A stretch of DNA of 64,000 bases from Ilumatobacteraceae bacterium (GTDB lineage: Bacteria; Actinomycetota; Acidimicrobiia; Acidimicrobiales; Ilumatobacteraceae), in NCBI GenBank assembly GCA_033344875.1, contig JAWPMO010000001.1, positions 2,009,595 through 2,073,594 on the forward strand, given 5' to 3'. This document shows positions 35,941 through 44,420 of the stretch, one piece after another. Every line of letters begins with the position of its first letter. Position 1 is the first letter of the stretch. Position numbers and translations under genes: made by a program. Below the pieces are notes generated by a model. The model worked only from the letters and a program-made list of their open reading frames with translations, was not told the DNA's origin and did not search any database.

Positions 35941-37149
35941 ATGACGAGTCGCCGGACCCTGCTGATCCCGATGCTGTCGCTGTTGCTCGTCGCGACCGCG
36001 TGCGGTGGTGACGACGACACCGAACTCGGGGACCCCCTCGCCGGCGCGACCGACGAGCAAACCGGCGACGTCGTCGACGACACGAGCAGCGATTCGAACG
36101 GCGACTCGAGCAGCGACCCGGCGGACGAATCCGGCGCATCCGACACCTCGGCGCCCGCCGCCACCGTCGGCACCACCGTGTCGTTCGACAGCCAGAACGC
36201 GCTCGACCTGGCGGTCCTCGCCGGTGACGTGGTCATCGGTGTGGTGGGCAGCAACGACGACCGCCGGGTGGTCGCCGTCGACCCTGCGACCGGCGACCTG
36301 GCCGGCGAGCTCGCGATCGCGGCGTACACGTCCGACCAGTTCGACAACGTCCACCACATCGTGGCCTCCGACGAGATCGCGGTCATCCTGGTGTCGTCGG
36401 ACTTCGGCGAGTCGACGACGCTCGTGGCGAGCGTGCCCGACCTCGCCCTGATCGGGGACCACCCGGGCCGCAGCCTGTCGAACGGTGTGACGCTGGCCGA
36501 CGGCATCGCCGCCTCCACCGCCGACACCGTCACCGTGTTCGACCCGTCGACGGGCGCACCGCTGCGCGAACTCACCGTGGACGGCACGCTGGTCGCCGGC
36601 AGCGAGGCGTTCCTCCTCACCGACTCGTTCGACGGACTGGTCGCCTACGACCCCGAGACCGGTGAAGCCTCCGGACCGTTCGCGACCGACGTCCTCGCCC
36701 GGCCCGAGTACGCGCTCGACGACACCACCCTGTCGTACTGGTCGAACAACGGCTGCTCGATCCGGTTCATCGACGCCACCGAGGGCCCGTCGGCGTCCGA
36801 TGTCGATCTGCGGATCAACGACGACTGCAACGTGCACTCGGCTGCGGTGGTCGACGGTGTCGCCGTCGTGCCGGCGCCCGGACTGACCGGCGCCAGCGCG
36901 ACGGCGTTCATCGACGTCGCGACCGGATCGATCCTGGGCGAGATCGACGACTCGTTCTCGGCGGTCGCCCGGGTCGGGTCGATGGTGATCGGGGTCGATT
37001 CCGACCGGACCGTGCTGATCGACCCCGCTGCCGGTTCGGTGGTCGGCGAGGCGCCGGTGCCCGGGCGGGGCGTCGTCGCGATCGACGACACCTCGGCGTA
37101 CGTCTTGAGTTTCGGGACGATCACCCGCGTGACGCTCGACGACTTCTGA
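35941..37149 (+). CDS. Secreted lipoprotein with PQQ-like beta-propeller
   Basis: 402 aa. Signal peptide MTSRRTLLIPMLSLLLVA ends in lipobox TACG (Cys21), followed by an Asp/Ser-rich spacer (to about 75). The rest is strand-rich with repeats typical of PQQ-like/WD-type propellers (VVAVDPATGDLAGEL, VTVFDPSTGAPLRELT, LVAYDPETGEASG, TVLIDPAAGSVVGEA). It likely binds a surface ligand or partner; no enzyme activity is seen. ATG 35941 follows CACACT by 6 nt. Confidence 0.85.
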   Translation: MTSRRTLLIPMLSLLLVATACGGDDDTELGDPLAGATDEQTGDVVDDTSSDSNGDSSSDPADESGASDTSAPAATVGTTVSFDSQNALDLAVLAGDVVIGVVGSNDDRRVVAVDPATGDLAGELAIAAYTSDQFDNVHHIVASDEIAVILVSSDFGESTTLVASVPDLALIGDHPGRSLSNGVTLADGIAASTADTVTVFDPSTGAPLRELTVDGTLVAGSEAFLLTDSFDGLVAYDPETGEASGPFATDVLARPEYALDDTTLSYWSNNGCSIRFIDATEGPSASDVDLRINDDCNVHSAAVVDGVAVVPAPGLTGASATAFIDVATGSILGEIDDSFSAVARVGSMVIGVDSDRTVLIDPAAGSVVGEAPVPGRGVVAIDDTSAYVLSFGTITRVTLDDF

Positions 37150-37187
37150 GTTCGTGAGAGCCGAACCCGCCGTGGCCGAGACCACGG

Positions 37188-40100
37188 TCAGCGGAAGTCT
37201 CGGCTGGTCACGCCTTCGGGCACGGGCAGTGGTGCGAGGTGTTCGGCGACGACGTTGATCACACCCTCGGAACGTTCGAGGCGGCCGCGGATCACCATCG
37301 CCGGGGCGCCGCGGGCGACCGTGCGGAACCGGGCCCAGCAGCCCTTCGAGACCACGACGTTGATCAGCCCGGTCTCGTCTTCGAGGTTGAGGAACGTGAC
37401 CCCCTGCGCCGTCATCGGACGCTGGCGGTGGGTCACGACGCCCGCGACCGTGACCCGGGTCGACGGCTCCTGCTCCCACAGCCCCTTCGACGTGACGACG
37501 CCGAGCTTGCCCAACTCGTCGCGGAGGAACCGGGTCGGATGGCCGTCGGGCGACACGCCGGTCGCCCACAGGTCGGCGACCGACTCCTCCATCGGCGTCA
37601 TGCCCGGCAGCGTTGGCGGCTTCTCACCCGTGACGATGCCGGGGAGGCGACCGGGCCGCGACTGCGACACGGCACCGGCCGCCCACAACGCCTCGCGGCG
37701 GTCGAGCCCGAAGCACTCGCCGAACACGTCGGCGGTCGCCATCGCCTCGAGGTGGGCGAGCGTGAGATCGGGCACGCGCCGCACCAGATCCTCCGGTGAC
37801 GCGTACGGCCCGTCGGCGGTGCGACGGTCTTCGATCTGTTCGGCGAGGTCGCTGCCGATGCCGCGGACCGAACCGAGCCCGAGCCGGACCGACGCTCCCC
37901 CGTCTTCGAGCGTGGCACCGGCGAGCGAGGCATTGAGGTCGGGGGTGCGCACGGTGACCCCGTGGCGGCGGGCATCTTGCACGAGCGTGTGCGGCGACCA
38001 GAACCCCATCGGCTGCGCGTTGATCAGCGCCGCGCAGAACGCTGCCGGCTCGTGGAACTTGATCCACGACGACGCGTAGACGAGGTACGCGAACGACACC
38101 GAGTGCGACTCGGGGAACCCGTAGTTCGAGAACGCCTTCATCTTCTGGTAGATCTCCTCGGCGACCGCGCCGGTGATGCCCCGCTCGGCCATGCCGGCGA
38201 AGAGCCGCTCTTTGAGGCTCTCCATCCGGGCGGCCGACCGCTTCGAGCCCATCGCCTGACGCAGCTCGTCGGACTCCGAGGGCGTGAACCCGGCGACGTC
38301 GATCGCCATCTGCATGAGCTGCTCCTGGAACAGCGGCACACCGAGCGTCTTGCCGAGCGAGTTCTCGAGCAGCGGGTGGAGGTAGGTGACCGGTTCCTGA
38401 CCGTTGCGGCGCCGGATGTACGGGTGCACCGACCCGCCCTGGATCGGGCCGGGTCGGATCAGCGCGACCTCGACCACGAGGTCATAGAAGCGGCGCGGCT
38501 TGAGCCGCGGCAGGGTGGCCATCTGGGCGCGCGACTCGATCTGGAACACGCCGACCGTGTCGGCGCGGCAGAGCATCGCGTAGACGTCGTCCTCCTGCGG
38601 GATGGTGGCCAGGTCGACGTCATACCCCCGGTGTTCACGGATCAGGTCGACGGCGTAGTGCAGCGCGCTCAGCATGCCCAACCCGAGCAGGTCGAACTTG
38701 ACGAGGCCGGCGTTGGCGCAGTCGTCCTTGTCCCACTGGAGCACGCTGCGCTGGTTCATCCGCCCCCACTCGACGGGGCAGACCTCGATCACCGGGCGGT
38801 CGCAGATGACCATGCCGCCCGAGTGGATGCCGAGGTGGCGTGGGGCATCTTCGATCTGGCGGGCGAGGTCGAGCACCGGTTCGGGGATCGTGCAGTCGGG
38901 CTGGGCCGCGGTGGCCTCGACGCCACCCCACCCGTCGATCTGCTTGGCGTACGCGTCCTGCTGGCCGGTGGTGTGGCCGAGCGCCTTGGCCATGTCGCGG
39001 ATCGAGGAGCGGGCGCGGTACGTGATCACGTTCGCGACCTGGGCGGTGTGGTGACGGCCGTACCGCTCGAAGACGTACTGGATCACCTCTTCGCGGCGGT
39101 CGCTCTCGATGTCGATGTCGATGTCGGGCGGGCCGTCGCGCTCGGTGGAGAGGAACCGCTCGAACAGCAGACCGAGCGACACGGCGTCGGCCTTGGTGAT
39201 GCCGAGCGCGTAGCAGGCGGCCGAGTTGGCGGCGCTCCCCCGACCCTGGCAGTAGATGTCGTTGCGGCGGCAGAACTCGACGAGGTCCCACACCACCAGG
39301 AAGTAGCCGGGGAACCCGAGGTGCTCGATGATGTCGAGCTCACGGTCGATGGTCGACCACGCCCGGGCCCGCAGCGAGAGGTCTTCGTGGGCGGCGGGGC
39401 GGTCGCCGTACATCTTGCGGCCGCCCTCCTCGACGAGGTGCCGGAGGTACTCCATCTCGGTCAGCCGCCGTCCGCCGACCACGGGGCACGGGAACGGCGG
39501 CAGGTTCGGGGCGACCAGCGACAGATCGAACGCCGCCGCCCGACCGATCTCGCCCGCCAGCTCGACCACGCCCGGGTAGCGGGCGAACCGCTTGAGCTGC
39601 TCGGCACCGGCCCGCAGGTGGGCGCCGGCCGAGCCGGGCAGCCAGGCGTCGATCTCGTCGAGGCTTCGGCGGGCCCGGACCGCGGCGATCGCGGTGGCGA
39701 GCTTGCGCTGGGCCGGGGTGGCGTAGTGCACGTTGTTAGTGGCCACACACTCGACGCCGGTGCGGTGGGCGATCTCGGCGAGCGCGTCGTTGCGGGCCGA
39801 GTCGATCGGGTCGCCGTGGTCCCACAGTTCGACGAGCACCCGGTCGCGCCCGAACGCGCTGACCAGCTGCTCCAGCTCGCGTCGTGCCGCCGACGGGCCG
39901 TCGTTCATCAGCGCCGACGGCACCGCGCCCTTGCGGCAGCCGGTCAGCACCCAGCTCACGCCGCTGACCTGGTCAGCGACGTCGGCGAACGTGAACTGCG
40001 GTGCACCCTTCTCCCCTGCCAGGTGTCCCAAACTCAGTGCTCTGGCGAGTCGGGCGTAGCCGGCCGGGCCGTCAGCGAGCACGAGCAGGTGCCGACCGTG

Positions 40101-40586
40101 CGGGTCGGGTGCGCTGGCGTCGGGCAGCTCGCCGGTGTCGACCTGGAACAGCGTGTCGGTCTCGTCGCGGGCGACACGCTGGTCGTCGCCCAGCCCGGGT
40201 GTGAGCGTGATCTCGGCGCCGAACACGGTCGGCAACCCGACGGCTCTCGCCGCCTCGGCGAAGCGGACCACGCCGTAGAACCCGTTGTGGTCGGTGAGCG
40301 CGAGCGCCTCGAGGCCGAGCCGGGCCGCCTCGGTGGCGAGCTCTTCGGGGTGGGAGGCGCCGTCGAGGAACGAGTAGTTGGAGTGAGCGTGGAGCTCGGC
40401 GTACGGCACCGTGCCCGGCACCCGGGTCAGCGGGGCGTCGAACTGTTGCCGCTTGCGACCCCACGCCGGGCTGTCACCGCCGGCGTTCCACGACAGACTG
40501 CCGGGGGCGCGACCGTCACGCCCTCGCCGTCCGGAGAGGGTCGCTTCGAGCTCCGACCAGCTCCACGACGGATTGTTGAATCCCAC
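37188..40586 (-). CDS. dnaE2: Error-prone DNA polymerase DnaE2
   Basis: Second C-family DNA polymerase alpha subunit of the SOS mutasome with ImuA' and ImuB, 1132 aa. The PHP domain begins YAELHAHSNYSFLDGAS. The palm catalytic acids are in GPPDIDIDIESDRREE; downstream are FQIESRAQMATLPRL, the finger QEQLMQMAIDVAGFTPSESDELRQAMGSKR and FSNYGFPESHS. The OB domain (RVTVAGVVTHRQRPMTAQGVTFLNLEDETG) is near the C-terminus. The GTG at 40586 is chosen because GATACT lies 7 nt upstream and overlaps a LexA box, so the ATG at 40607 lies inside the operator. imuA'-imuB lie 17 kb away. Confidence 0.96.
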   Translation of the reverse strand: MGFNNPSWSWSELEATLSGRRGRDGRAPGSLSWNAGGDSPAWGRKRQQFDAPLTRVPGTVPYAELHAHSNYSFLDGASHPEELATEAARLGLEALALTDHNGFYGVVRFAEAARAVGLPTVFGAEITLTPGLGDDQRVARDETDTLFQVDTGELPDASAPDPHGRHLLVLADGPAGYARLARALSLGHLAGEKGAPQFTFADVADQVSGVSWVLTGCRKGAVPSALMNDGPSAARRELEQLVSAFGRDRVLVELWDHGDPIDSARNDALAEIAHRTGVECVATNNVHYATPAQRKLATAIAAVRARRSLDEIDAWLPGSAGAHLRAGAEQLKRFARYPGVVELAGEIGRAAAFDLSLVAPNLPPFPCPVVGGRRLTEMEYLRHLVEEGGRKMYGDRPAAHEDLSLRARAWSTIDRELDIIEHLGFPGYFLVVWDLVEFCRRNDIYCQGRGSAANSAACYALGITKADAVSLGLLFERFLSTERDGPPDIDIDIESDRREEVIQYVFERYGRHHTAQVANVITYRARSSIRDMAKALGHTTGQQDAYAKQIDGWGGVEATAAQPDCTIPEPVLDLARQIEDAPRHLGIHSGGMVICDRPVIEVCPVEWGRMNQRSVLQWDKDDCANAGLVKFDLLGLGMLSALHYAVDLIREHRGYDVDLATIPQEDDVYAMLCRADTVGVFQIESRAQMATLPRLKPRRFYDLVVEVALIRPGPIQGGSVHPYIRRRNGQEPVTYLHPLLENSLGKTLGVPLFQEQLMQMAIDVAGFTPSESDELRQAMGSKRSAARMESLKERLFAGMAERGITGAVAEEIYQKMKAFSNYGFPESHSVSFAYLVYASSWIKFHEPAAFCAALINAQPMGFWSPHTLVQDARRHGVTVRTPDLNASLAGATLEDGGASVRLGLGSVRGIGSDLAEQIEDRRTADGPYASPEDLVRRVPDLTLAHLEAMATADVFGECFGLDRREALWAAGAVSQSRPGRLPGIVTGEKPPTLPGMTPMEESVADLWATGVSPDGHPTRFLRDELGKLGVVTSKGLWEQEPSTRVTVAGVVTHRQRPMTAQGVTFLNLEDETGLINVVVSKGCWARFRTVARGAPAMVIRGRLERSEGVINVVAEHLAPLPVPEGVTSRDFR

Positions 40587-40597
40587 TCCCGCGAGTA

Positions 40598-40613
40598 TCG
40601 AACACATGTTCGC
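40598..40613. promoter_or_regulatory. LexA (SOS) box before dnaE2
   Basis: TCGAAC-ACAT-GTTCGC matches the actinobacterial SOS consensus TCGAAC-N4-GTTCGA except for the last base. On the minus strand it overlaps the -10 element GATACT (40594-40599) used by dnaE2, so LexA would block transcription start. Confidence 0.9.
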
Positions 40614-41314
40614 ACACGCGCAAGCCGGTGACGTGGCCGAACCGTGCGGAACACCAGGACGACGGCAACCCGATGATCACCCCCGACCGGCACGTCGAGG
40701 ACATCATGCCCGTGGTCGCCGACGAGCTGAACGTATGGCGCGGTTCGCCGCGCCCATCTTGGCTCCTCTCTGTCCAGCCCGAGGGATCGGGGTGGGCAGA
40801 GAGGGACGTCTGTTGAGCCTTGAGGCCTGCCGCGTGATCAGCTCTCACCCGGCGCTTCGGTGAGGCCACGTCCCGAACACATCGTCGAGGTGAGACCGAA
40901 ACAGGTCTGGGATGCATTGGGCGGACCTCGGCGCGTGGTGTGTCGGGTGATCGGTGGCGAACAGACGAGGAAGGGGACTGCCTCTTTCAGCGATCAGACC
41001 TCTCTTCAGCCACAGCCTCGTCCGAGACCTCGGTCGCAAACCAAGAGAGTGAGCCACACCCCACCATTCCGAGGTGGTCAGCCGGTTAGCGGGCGAACCA
41101 TCCGAGACCCCGACCCGGAGACTGGCCTCCGAATCACGTCAATCATGACAAGAGGCCGGAAAGCGCGTACGCCCAAGTCTCGTCGGTCACTGTCGACGTA
41201 TCCCGATTCCGGCATTCTGTGCCAGCTCTGGGTGAGCCCGAGCACACAGGGAAGGCGGGTGGCGTCGGTGCCCGGCGCATGGACCCCTTCGAGACGAGGT
41301 CGCAGAGTCGCAGG
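40614..41314. other. Intergenic region with no convincing gene
   Basis: About 700 nt between dnaE2 and the FAD oxidoreductase. Base composition is less GC-rich than the neighbours. A plus-strand frame at 40628-40816 (62 aa, containing ITPDRHVEDIMPVVADELN) looks protein-like but has no recognised family or promoter motif and may be a gene remnant. No tRNA or hairpin terminator was identified. Confidence 0.5.
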
Positions 41315-42748
41315 TCACGCCGCGTTGATCGCCGGCGAGATGTTCCTGTTGCTTCGGAAGACGTTGTCGGGGTCGTAGATCCCCTTGGCGCGCCCGAGAC
41401 GTCCGTGGTTGGTGCCGTAGGCCGAGGCAGTTCGCTCGACGTTGTCCTCGGCGAGCTGGAAGTTGACGTAGTTGCCGCCGGTCGAGAACGGGTGGATTCG
41501 TTGCCAGCCACGGCGAACGGCGGCGACGATGCCGTCACCGTCGGTATCGGGTGGCCACGCCCCCGAGAATCCGCTCACGAACGCTGCGTCTCGGTTGCCG
41601 ATGGCTCCGTCGTCGGCGTCGCGTTCGTTGAGTGCGCCCTCGATGTGGAAAATCACCGAGAACGACAACGGCGACGCGACGTCGAGCGCAGCGTCTCGGA
41701 AGGTGTCGCAGTACGCCGGCGAGAGTCCGGGCAGGAACTCGGTCTTCCAGTACTGGTGCATGCCCTTGCGGTCCATGGCATCCAGCATCGCTTGCTGCGC
41801 GACGTAGGGCTTCTCGGTGACGAGACCAAAGGCGGGTTCGCCGAGCGCCTGCAGCGGACCCAGATCTGCGACCGGGTTGCTTCCGCTGTGGCAAACGAGC
41901 ATCGCGACCACGGGGCGTCCATGCCACTCCTCCGGCACGAACGGTGCGGGTGGGGCGAGGCGAATCATCGCGGCCGCCGTGAGTTCTCGCGGTGCCGAGT
42001 CCGTCAGCTCCGCGTAGGCGGCGAGCACCTCGTCGGTCCGCTGGGCGTCCCAGGCGACCAGTCCTCCGGTGATCGTCGGGCCGACCTCGTGCACGCGGAA
42101 CGTGAACCTCGTGACGACACCGAAGTTGCCGCCACCACCCCGTAGCGCCCAGAACAACTCCGCGTTGTCCGTTGTGTTGGCGGTACGGATCTGGCCGTCG
42201 GCGGTGACGATCTCGACCTCCACGAGGTTGTCGACGGCCCAACCGAAGCGTCGGGTGAGGTAGCCGAAGCCGCCACCGAGGGTGAGTCCGGCCATCCCGG
42301 TCTCGGAGATGAACCCGAGGACCGTCGCGAGGCCGTGATCCTGCGTGGCTGCGTCGACGTGCTGGAGCAGGCATCCAGCGCCAGCGTGAACCACCCGAGC
42401 CGTCGGGTCGACGACCACGGCGCGCAATCGGGACATGTCCAGTGTCAGGCCGTCCTGGGCGATCGCCGTTCCGGCGATGTTGTGCCCTCCACCCTTGACG
42501 CTCAGGGCCAGACCCCGGTCGCGGGCGAAGTTCACTGCAGCAGCCACGTCTCTTGCGGACGTAGGCTGCACGACGAGGGCGGGCGACTTCTGGGCCATGC
42601 CGTTCCACAGCAGGATGGCGTCGTCCCAGCCCTCGTCACCGGCGCGGAGGATGGGTCCGTCCAGACGATCGTCGAGCCCTTCGATGTCCAGCGCGTCCAC
42701 GGCGATCCAGTCGCCATCTCGGCCTGCCACCTCGAGTGTCGTCGGCAT
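41315..42748 (-). CDS. FAD-binding oxidoreductase (berberine-bridge-enzyme type)
   Basis: 477 aa. The PCMH-type FAD domain contains the KGGGHNIAGTAI loop whose His would bind FAD covalently, then GLTLGGGFGYLTRRFGWAVDNL and ALRGGGGNFGVVTRF. The BBE C-terminal motif is GNYVNFQ...YGTNHGRLGRAKGIYDPDNVFRSN. Three ATGs in a row start at 42754; the third (42748) has AGGAGG at optimal 6-nt spacing. TTGACA and TATACA 16 nt apart form a strong-looking promoter, overlapped by a palindrome. Oxidises an unknown alcohol, sugar or alkaloid-like substrate. Divergent from PadR, which probably represses it. Confidence 0.9.
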   Translation of the reverse strand: MPTTLEVAGRDGDWIAVDALDIEGLDDRLDGPILRAGDEGWDDAILLWNGMAQKSPALVVQPTSARDVAAAVNFARDRGLALSVKGGGHNIAGTAIAQDGLTLDMSRLRAVVVDPTARVVHAGAGCLLQHVDAATQDHGLATVLGFISETGMAGLTLGGGFGYLTRRFGWAVDNLVEVEIVTADGQIRTANTTDNAELFWALRGGGGNFGVVTRFTFRVHEVGPTITGGLVAWDAQRTDEVLAAYAELTDSAPRELTAAAMIRLAPPAPFVPEEWHGRPVVAMLVCHSGSNPVADLGPLQALGEPAFGLVTEKPYVAQQAMLDAMDRKGMHQYWKTEFLPGLSPAYCDTFRDAALDVASPLSFSVIFHIEGALNERDADDGAIGNRDAAFVSGFSGAWPPDTDGDGIVAAVRRGWQRIHPFSTGGNYVNFQLAEDNVERTASAYGTNHGRLGRAKGIYDPDNVFRSNRNISPAINAA

Positions 42749-42775
42749 CATCATCCTCCTATGCTCGCGTTTGCA

Positions 42776-42789
42776 GTATTCATGTATAC
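42776..42789. promoter_or_regulatory. PadR operator candidate over the FAD oxidoreductase promoter
   Basis: GTATTCATGTATAC is a palindrome centred on CATG matching at 12 of 14 positions. On the minus strand it overlaps the -10 TATACA of a TTGACA-N16-TATACA promoter (the -35 at 42805-42810). PadR proteins bind ATGT/ACAT-type palindromes. Confidence 0.6.
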
Positions 42790-42812
42790 CTCACTTTGGA
42801 GTATTGTCAACC

Positions 42813-43499
42813 ATGCCCAACGCCGACCGACTGACCACGACGTCCTATGCCGTCCTCGCCCAGGTCGCTGTCCGGCCGTGGTCCGCCTACGAACTCGCCG
42901 AGCAACGAGTGAGGTACTTCCGCTACGTGTGGCCCCGCGCAGAGAGCGCGATCTACCGGGAGGTCAAGCGACTCTCGAAGCTCGGCCTGCTCGACGACAC
43001 CAGGGAGTACAACGGAAGGCGACCTCGCACCGTCTACGCGCTCACCGATGCCGGCCGCCGCGCCCTGGAGGAGTGGCTCGGCACGCCCGTTACCCCCTTC
43101 TCCATGGAGTTCGAAGCGCTGCTCCGACTCATCATCGCTCCATTGGGAACCAAGGGGGACCTTGTGGACACCCTCGCGCAGGTCCAGGCCGACGCTCAGG
43201 AGATGCTCGGCTTCGCGGGAGCGGTCAAGCAGGAGTTCCTCGACGGGATCAACGTCGCCCAACACGACGTCCACCTCCGAGCCCTCCTCGTCGACTTCTT
43301 CGTCAGCCTCCTGCACACCGTCGACGACTGGACCCAACGCACGGCAGCCGAGATCGAGAGCTGGAACGACCTCGAGCTATCCGACGAGAAGCGAGACCGC
43401 GCCATCGAGCTCATCCGCCGACTCCCGACGCTCCCACCGGTCGACTCGGACACCGGCGTTGCAAAGCCACCCGAGCGCCAGATGCGAACCCGATCCTGA
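42813..43499 (+). CDS. PadR-family transcriptional regulator
   Basis: 228 aa. The N-terminal PadR winged helix contains TSYAVLAQVAVRPWSAYELAEQ and ESAIYREVKRLSKLGLLDDTRE...RRPRTVYALTDAGRRALEEWL. The C-terminal Vir-type helical dimerisation domain follows (to about 205). Divergent from the FAD oxidoreductase gene across 64 nt with an operator-like palindrome; likely a ligand-responsive repressor of both. TATTGT lies 5 nt before the ATG. Confidence 0.9.
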   Translation: MPNADRLTTTSYAVLAQVAVRPWSAYELAEQRVRYFRYVWPRAESAIYREVKRLSKLGLLDDTREYNGRRPRTVYALTDAGRRALEEWLGTPVTPFSMEFEALLRLIIAPLGTKGDLVDTLAQVQADAQEMLGFAGAVKQEFLDGINVAQHDVHLRALLVDFFVSLLHTVDDWTQRTAAEIESWNDLELSDEKRDRAIELIRRLPTLPPVDSDTGVAKPPERQMRTRS

Positions 43500-43881
43500 G
43501 GGATGGCTCCTCCCTCGAACCAGGCACCTGCGACGAAGCGCGTCCTCACCCGCCTCGGGCTTCCGGACGCGCCCGACGGACTCGTTGGTGAGTTCCCGAC
43601 CATGGTCCCATCGGGCGATCAACGTCACTTCCTTTGGTCACGTCGACAACGCAGCGGACCACGGCCTCGTCGAAGACGAGCACGCCCTCGGCAACACCCA
43701 TGTCCCGGAGACACCCATGTCACGCGCTCTCAGTGGCCGTCGCGCCGGGTAGATCGGCACATCCGTGAGCGGCCGACCGTCACAGAGTGCTCGAACCGGC
43801 TGAGCTTCGAGCGGTTCCGCCAACCGCCGACTCCGGATCAGGGCCCGAGTCGGCGCGTGCTGAGGCTCACCAGTCTGCTGC
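43500..43881. other. Gap with possible gene remnant
   Basis: No intact gene in about 380 nt. In one frame (about 43624-43725) a stretch VTSFGHVDNAADHGLVEDEHALGN looks coding but is not connected to a start, so this may be decayed sequence. Other open frames are Arg-rich shadows. No RNA gene seen. Confidence 0.45.
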
Positions 43882-44274
43882 CTACCCTTCGCCTCGCGCT
43901 CTGGCCTGGGTGAGATGCGGGCCGCAGAACTGTTCGCCGCGCTGCGGGTCGTTGGCGCACGGCTTGCCCTGCTTCGTCGTCGCCCGACACTTGCCCGTGC
44001 CACGGCGAGCGGCGTCGGCTGCGTCGACGACGTCATCAGCGTCGACCTCAGCGGCGTGACGAGCGAGGAGCGCCGTCGCCGGGTAGCGACACTCACCGTG
44101 GTGGTAGGTCGACTTCTTGTCGACCACGACCGAGGCGATCGGATCACCGACGGCGAACCGTTGCCCGCAGGTGGCGCAGGTTCCGGCGTAGCGGGCTGCG
44201 ATGGTCGGCTCTGCGCCGACGGCGGCGAAGTCGTCGTCGGCGCCCTGCGCCCGGTTCGAGTTCATCTTGGCCAT
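43882..44274 (-). CDS. Small zinc-binding protein with two Cys/His motifs
   Basis: 130 aa. The first motif is CATCGQRFAVGDPIASVVVD with a following HHGEC; the second is CRATTKQGKPCANDPQRGEQFCGPHL, similar to DUF5763-type zinc fingers. A linker of Ala/Asp (about 75-95) separates them. The ATG at 44274 has GAGACT 6 nt upstream. Role unknown; similar zinc proteins are thought to bind nucleic acid. It is divergent from the HNH gene. Confidence 0.7.
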   Translation of the reverse strand: MAKMNSNRAQGADDDFAAVGAEPTIAARYAGTCATCGQRFAVGDPIASVVVDKKSTYHHGECRYPATALLARHAAEVDADDVVDAADAARRGTGKCRATTKQGKPCANDPQRGEQFCGPHLTQARARGEG

Positions 44275-44377
44275 GGGTCGAGTCTCGCGCCCCGCTCCCG
44301 CGCCGCCGTGCCCGCCGCCCCCACACACGCCCCCTCACCCACCCGAGCGTCGGGCAGGAAACCCTGCGACACCCCGA

Positions 44378-44393
44378 TCGTACACTTGTTCGC
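44378..44393. promoter_or_regulatory. SOS-box-like palindrome before the second HNH gene
   Basis: TCGTAC-ACTT-GTTCGC differs from TCGAAC-N4-GTTCGA at two positions and closely resembles the dnaE2 box at 40598. It overlaps a TACACT -10-like element 28 nt or more upstream of the HNH gene start. Confidence 0.45.
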
Positions 44394-44420
44394 ACGAGGT
44401 CGAACGCCGTCGAAGCGCAG

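Noticed and set aside
37962-40631. 889-aa plus-strand open frame
   Set aside because: Antisense shadow of dnaE2; no domain and Arg/Asp/Val-biased composition typical of GC-rich opposite frames.
40628-40816. 62-aa plus-strand frame
   Set aside because: No promoter motif or family; kept only as a possible remnant.
43503-43913. 136-aa plus-strand frame
   Set aside because: Arg-rich and overlaps the zinc protein gene antisense; not supported.
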